Source of the DNA: Candidatus Zymogenus sp.
Lineage (GTDB): Bacteria > Desulfobacterota > Zymogenia > Zymogenales > Zymogenaceae
NCBI GenBank assembly: GCA_030613285.1
Contig: JAUWME010000134.1
Location: 1 to 6,749 of the forward strand
DNA length: 6,749 bases
Reading direction: 5' to 3'
The notes beneath the pieces were generated by a model that had not been told where the DNA came from, ran no database searches, and saw only the letters and a list, made by a program, of their open reading frames with translations. This document shows positions 5,408 to 6,749 of the stretch, piece by piece. Both the position numbers and the translations under genes were made by a program. Each line of letters begins with the position of its first letter. The stretch's first letter is position 1.

Positions 5408-5423
5408 ATTACAATTATTACAA
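5408..5423. repeat. Short direct repeat upstream of the acyl-CoA dehydrogenase gene
   Basis: ATTACAA occurs twice (5408-5414 and 5417-5423) with a 9-nt period. It lies in the 187-nt spacer between the phosphodiesterase and acyl-CoA dehydrogenase genes and might be part of a regulator site. No convincing promoter hexamer pair was found in this spacer. It may be chance. Confidence 0.15.
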
Positions 5424-5444
5424 CCCTCTCAATTCTTTGTGCCT

Positions 5445-6107
5445 TCACCTCTGCTTGGCCTTCACAATATTAGCAGCAACCCCGATATTGTACTTTTTCC
5501 AACGAAAGGGTGTTATGTACCTCAGTTTTTTATTTTCAATATAGCTATTTACGTAATGTATTTCTGCCGAGTCTGTCTCGGTATCCAAAAGCGCAAAGCT
5601 CGGTCTTGGGTCTTGGGAGAGTGGTTCTCCCACGGAACCGGGATTGATAATGGTGACATTTCCGCTCTTTACCACCATGGGGATGTGGGTGTGGCCCAAA
5701 ATAATATAGTCGTAACCGAGGGTTTCAAAGGCGGGAAAATCGCCATATTCGGGGTAAATATATTCGCTCTTAATATTCCAAGGGCTTCCGTGGGCCATGA
5801 ATATTTTTTTATTAGCAAGCTCAAGCTTCATGGAATAGGGGGTTTTGTTGATCCTTTCAACAAGTCCTCGCAAGACATCATCGTCTTTGCCAAAATTGTC
5901 AAAATAGAGGACTGCCATATCCTCGTGATTGCCCTTGATGAAAACAATCTCGTTTTCATCGATTATCTCAAAAACCTTTTTTAGATCGACCGCTCTGCCG
6001 GCGATATCTCCTGAGAGGAGAATCAGGTCGGTTTCGGGCATTTCGCCAATGGTGGCCTTGAGTGCCTGCTCGTTCCCATGAATGTCAGATATTATTCCGA
6101 TTAGCAT
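5445..6107 (-). CDS. YfcE/MJ0936-like cytoplasmic metallophosphoesterase (phosphodiesterase)
   Basis: 220 residues with no signal peptide or membrane segment. All metal-binding motifs of the small YfcE/MJ0936-type phosphodiesterases are present: SDIHGN (Asp8, His10), SGDIAG (Asp34), KGNHED (Asn60, His61), MAHGSP (His106), GHTHIP (His139, His141) and INPGSVGEP (155-162), the last being characteristic of this group. These enzymes hydrolyse phosphodiester or phosphomonoester model substrates with Mn or similar metals; natural substrates are mostly unknown. A C-terminal extension of about 40 residues after the core is basic and less conserved. The start is fixed because SDIHGN must lie at the extreme N-terminus, yet no Shine-Dalgarno sequence precedes it: a perfect palindrome, TTGATATCAA, occupies that place. 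It lies between the SDR and acyl-CoA dehydrogenase genes on the same strand, but a hairpin separates it from the SDR. A link to acyl-CoA metabolism is not supported beyond position. Confidence 0.88.
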   Translation of the reverse strand: MLIGIISDIHGNEQALKATIGEMPETDLILLSGDIAGRAVDLKKVFEIIDENEIVFIKGNHEDMAVLYFDNFGKDDDVLRGLVERINKTPYSMKLELANKKIFMAHGSPWNIKSEYIYPEYGDFPAFETLGYDYIILGHTHIPMVVKSGNVTIINPGSVGEPLSQDPRPSFALLDTETDSAEIHYVNSYIENKKLRYITPFRWKKYNIGVAANIVKAKQR

Positions 6108-6108
6108 C

Positions 6109-6118
6109 TTGATATCAA
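6109..6118. promoter_or_regulatory. Perfect palindrome in place of the ribosome binding site
   Basis: TTGATATCAA (6109-6118) lies one base upstream of the ATG at 6107, where a Shine-Dalgarno sequence is expected and missing. It could be an operator that blocks initiation, or the gene could be translated from a short or leaderless transcript. Ten-base palindromes also arise by chance in AT-rich spacers. Confidence 0.25.
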
Positions 6119-6153
6119 TTTAATATTAATAGTAATAGTATGTGAACAGTCCC

Positions 6154-6179
6154 GGGGCGAAGGGATTATCCTTCGCCCC
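6154..6179 (-). terminator. Strong GC hairpin after the SDR gene
   Basis: GGGGCGAAGG and CCTTCGCCCC form a perfect 10-bp stem around a 6-nt loop, about 24 nt past the SDR stop codon. It is stable enough to end or process the SDR transcript, but no T-run follows on either strand, so it may be a 3'-end stabiliser, a rho-assisted terminator or a REP-like element. Confidence 0.55.
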
Positions 6180-6202
6180 TATGACTCAAAGTGAAATCGT
6201 TG

Positions 6203-6749
6203 TTATTTTGAGAGTATGGGCATCATATAAGCAAAAGTATCCTGTACGGTTGCGGCCTCTTTTGGGCTGGACATATCTGTAATCTTGCCCCAGTTTTTCA
6301 TTATATCTTCTGCCGAGATATCTTTTTTGCCATCACCAATAATTGTTCCTTCACCGATCATTATTGCTGACCTGCTGAACCAGCCGACGCCAGCGTTGAA
6401 AATATAACCGGAATCTTTGTTTTCTTCAGATGACAGATAGACAGCGAGAGGTGTGATAAATTCAGGTTTTAGTTTGTCAAAGAACTCCGGAGGCATAACA
6501 TCTTCGGTAAGCCTTGACGCTGCTACAGGAGCTATGGTATTTACCAGCACGTTGTACTTGGCTCCTTCGAGCTTTAGTGTGTTCATAAGCCCCACAAGAC
6601 CCATCTTCGCCGCCGAGTAGTTCGACTGTCCAAAGTTACCGTAAAGGCCGGCTCCTGATGTTGTAAAGATAACGCGGCCGTAGCTGTTCTCCCGCATTAC
6701 TGCATAGGCGGGGCGGGTTACGCAGAAGGCACCTCTTAAGTGCACTGCC
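6203..6749 (-). CDS. MFE-2-like short-chain dehydrogenase (3-hydroxyacyl-CoA type), N-terminus cut by window edge
   Basis: About 182 codons of the C-terminal two-thirds of an SDR. The frame continues past the right edge. The GTG at 6745 is internal (it encodes the Val of a [14 protein letters not shown] stretch, the usual helix in these proteins) and not a start. Counting from that Val, the catalytic residues are Ser30 (TTSGAG), Tyr43 and Lys47 (NYSAAK), spaced 13 and 4 as in the family. [35 protein letters not shown] and the late AGVGWFSR and [15 protein letters not shown] segments match the (3R)-hydroxyacyl-CoA dehydrogenase unit of the peroxisomal multifunctional enzyme type 2, including its C-terminal extension beyond a normal SDR. 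It probably oxidises a hydroxyacyl-CoA with NAD. The Rossmann glycine motif is outside the window, so cofactor choice and total length are unseen. Whether more MFE-2 domains are encoded separately is unknown; this protein ends after the SDR unit. Confidence 0.88.
   Translation of the reverse strand, partial: AVHLRGAFCVTRPAYAVMRENSYGRVIFTTSGAGLYGNFGQSNYSAAKMGLVGLMNTLKLEGAKYNVLVNTIAPVAASRLTEDVMPPEFFDKLKPEFITPLAVYLSSEENKDSGYIFNAGVGWFSRSAIMIGEGTIIGDGKKDISAEDIMKNWGKITDMSSPKEAATVQDTFAYMMPILSK

Noticed and set aside
5439..5984. 181-codon plus-strand open frame opposite the phosphodiesterase gene
   Set aside because: The minus strand encodes every metal-binding motif of the phosphodiesterase family; the plus frame is its shadow.
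6743..6745. GTG at 6745 as the start of the SDR
   Set aside because: The frame is open to the window edge, and a start here would remove the Rossmann nucleotide-binding region.

Overview
The window looks like chromosomal DNA of a free-living Gram-negative-type bacterium. Coding regions have moderate GC and spacers are AT-rich. The gene content (YjbQ protein, HIT protein, acyl-CoA dehydrogenase, MFE-2-like SDR, protoglobin, zinc-ribbon/winged-helix protein) would suit an uncultured Deltaproteobacterium (Desulfobacterota) or relative, but no marker gene fixes the taxon. I see no rRNA, tRNA, CRISPR array, transposase or phage gene.

Layout: (1) 1-146, minus: N-terminus of an integral membrane protein that runs off the left edge. 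(2) 147-287: divergent spacer with an operator-like dyad. (3) 288-1119, plus: likely two-gene operon, a YjbQ/UPF0047 protein followed by a HIT-family nucleotide hydrolase. (4) 1213-1776, minus: a stand-alone protoglobin, tail-to-tail with the HIT gene. (5) 1777-1990: head-to-head spacer with two good promoter candidates that physically overlap. (6) 1991-2357, plus: a zinc-ribbon plus winged-helix-like gene broken by a +1 frameshift. (7) 2460-3419, minus: a membrane-anchored metallophosphoesterase with its own promoter. (8) 3435-4038: about 600 nt without an intact gene, holding palindromes, a dRS3-like GATTCCC hairpin, a probable remnant of a Tat-exported protein, and an 80-nt region able to fold into a three-way junction. 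(9) 4039-6749, minus: three genes in the same direction, an MFE-2-like SDR (N-terminus cut by the right edge), a YfcE-like cytoplasmic phosphodiesterase, and an acyl-CoA dehydrogenase followed by an intrinsic terminator.

How the genes may work together: the SDR and the acyl-CoA dehydrogenase both suggest acyl-CoA (beta-oxidation type) metabolism. The dehydrogenase carries its catalytic glutamate at the isovaleryl-/long-chain-type position, and the SDR resembles the (3R)-hydroxyacyl-CoA dehydrogenase part of MFE-2. A hairpin and sizeable gaps between them suggest separate transcripts. The protoglobin and the zinc-ribbon gene share a control region, so gas or redox sensing next to a possible small regulator is plausible, but the zinc-ribbon gene is frameshifted as sequenced. 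I find no convincing undescribed multi-gene system. The best leads are the protoglobin/zinc-ribbon control region with its frameshift and the structured spacer at 3500-4000.
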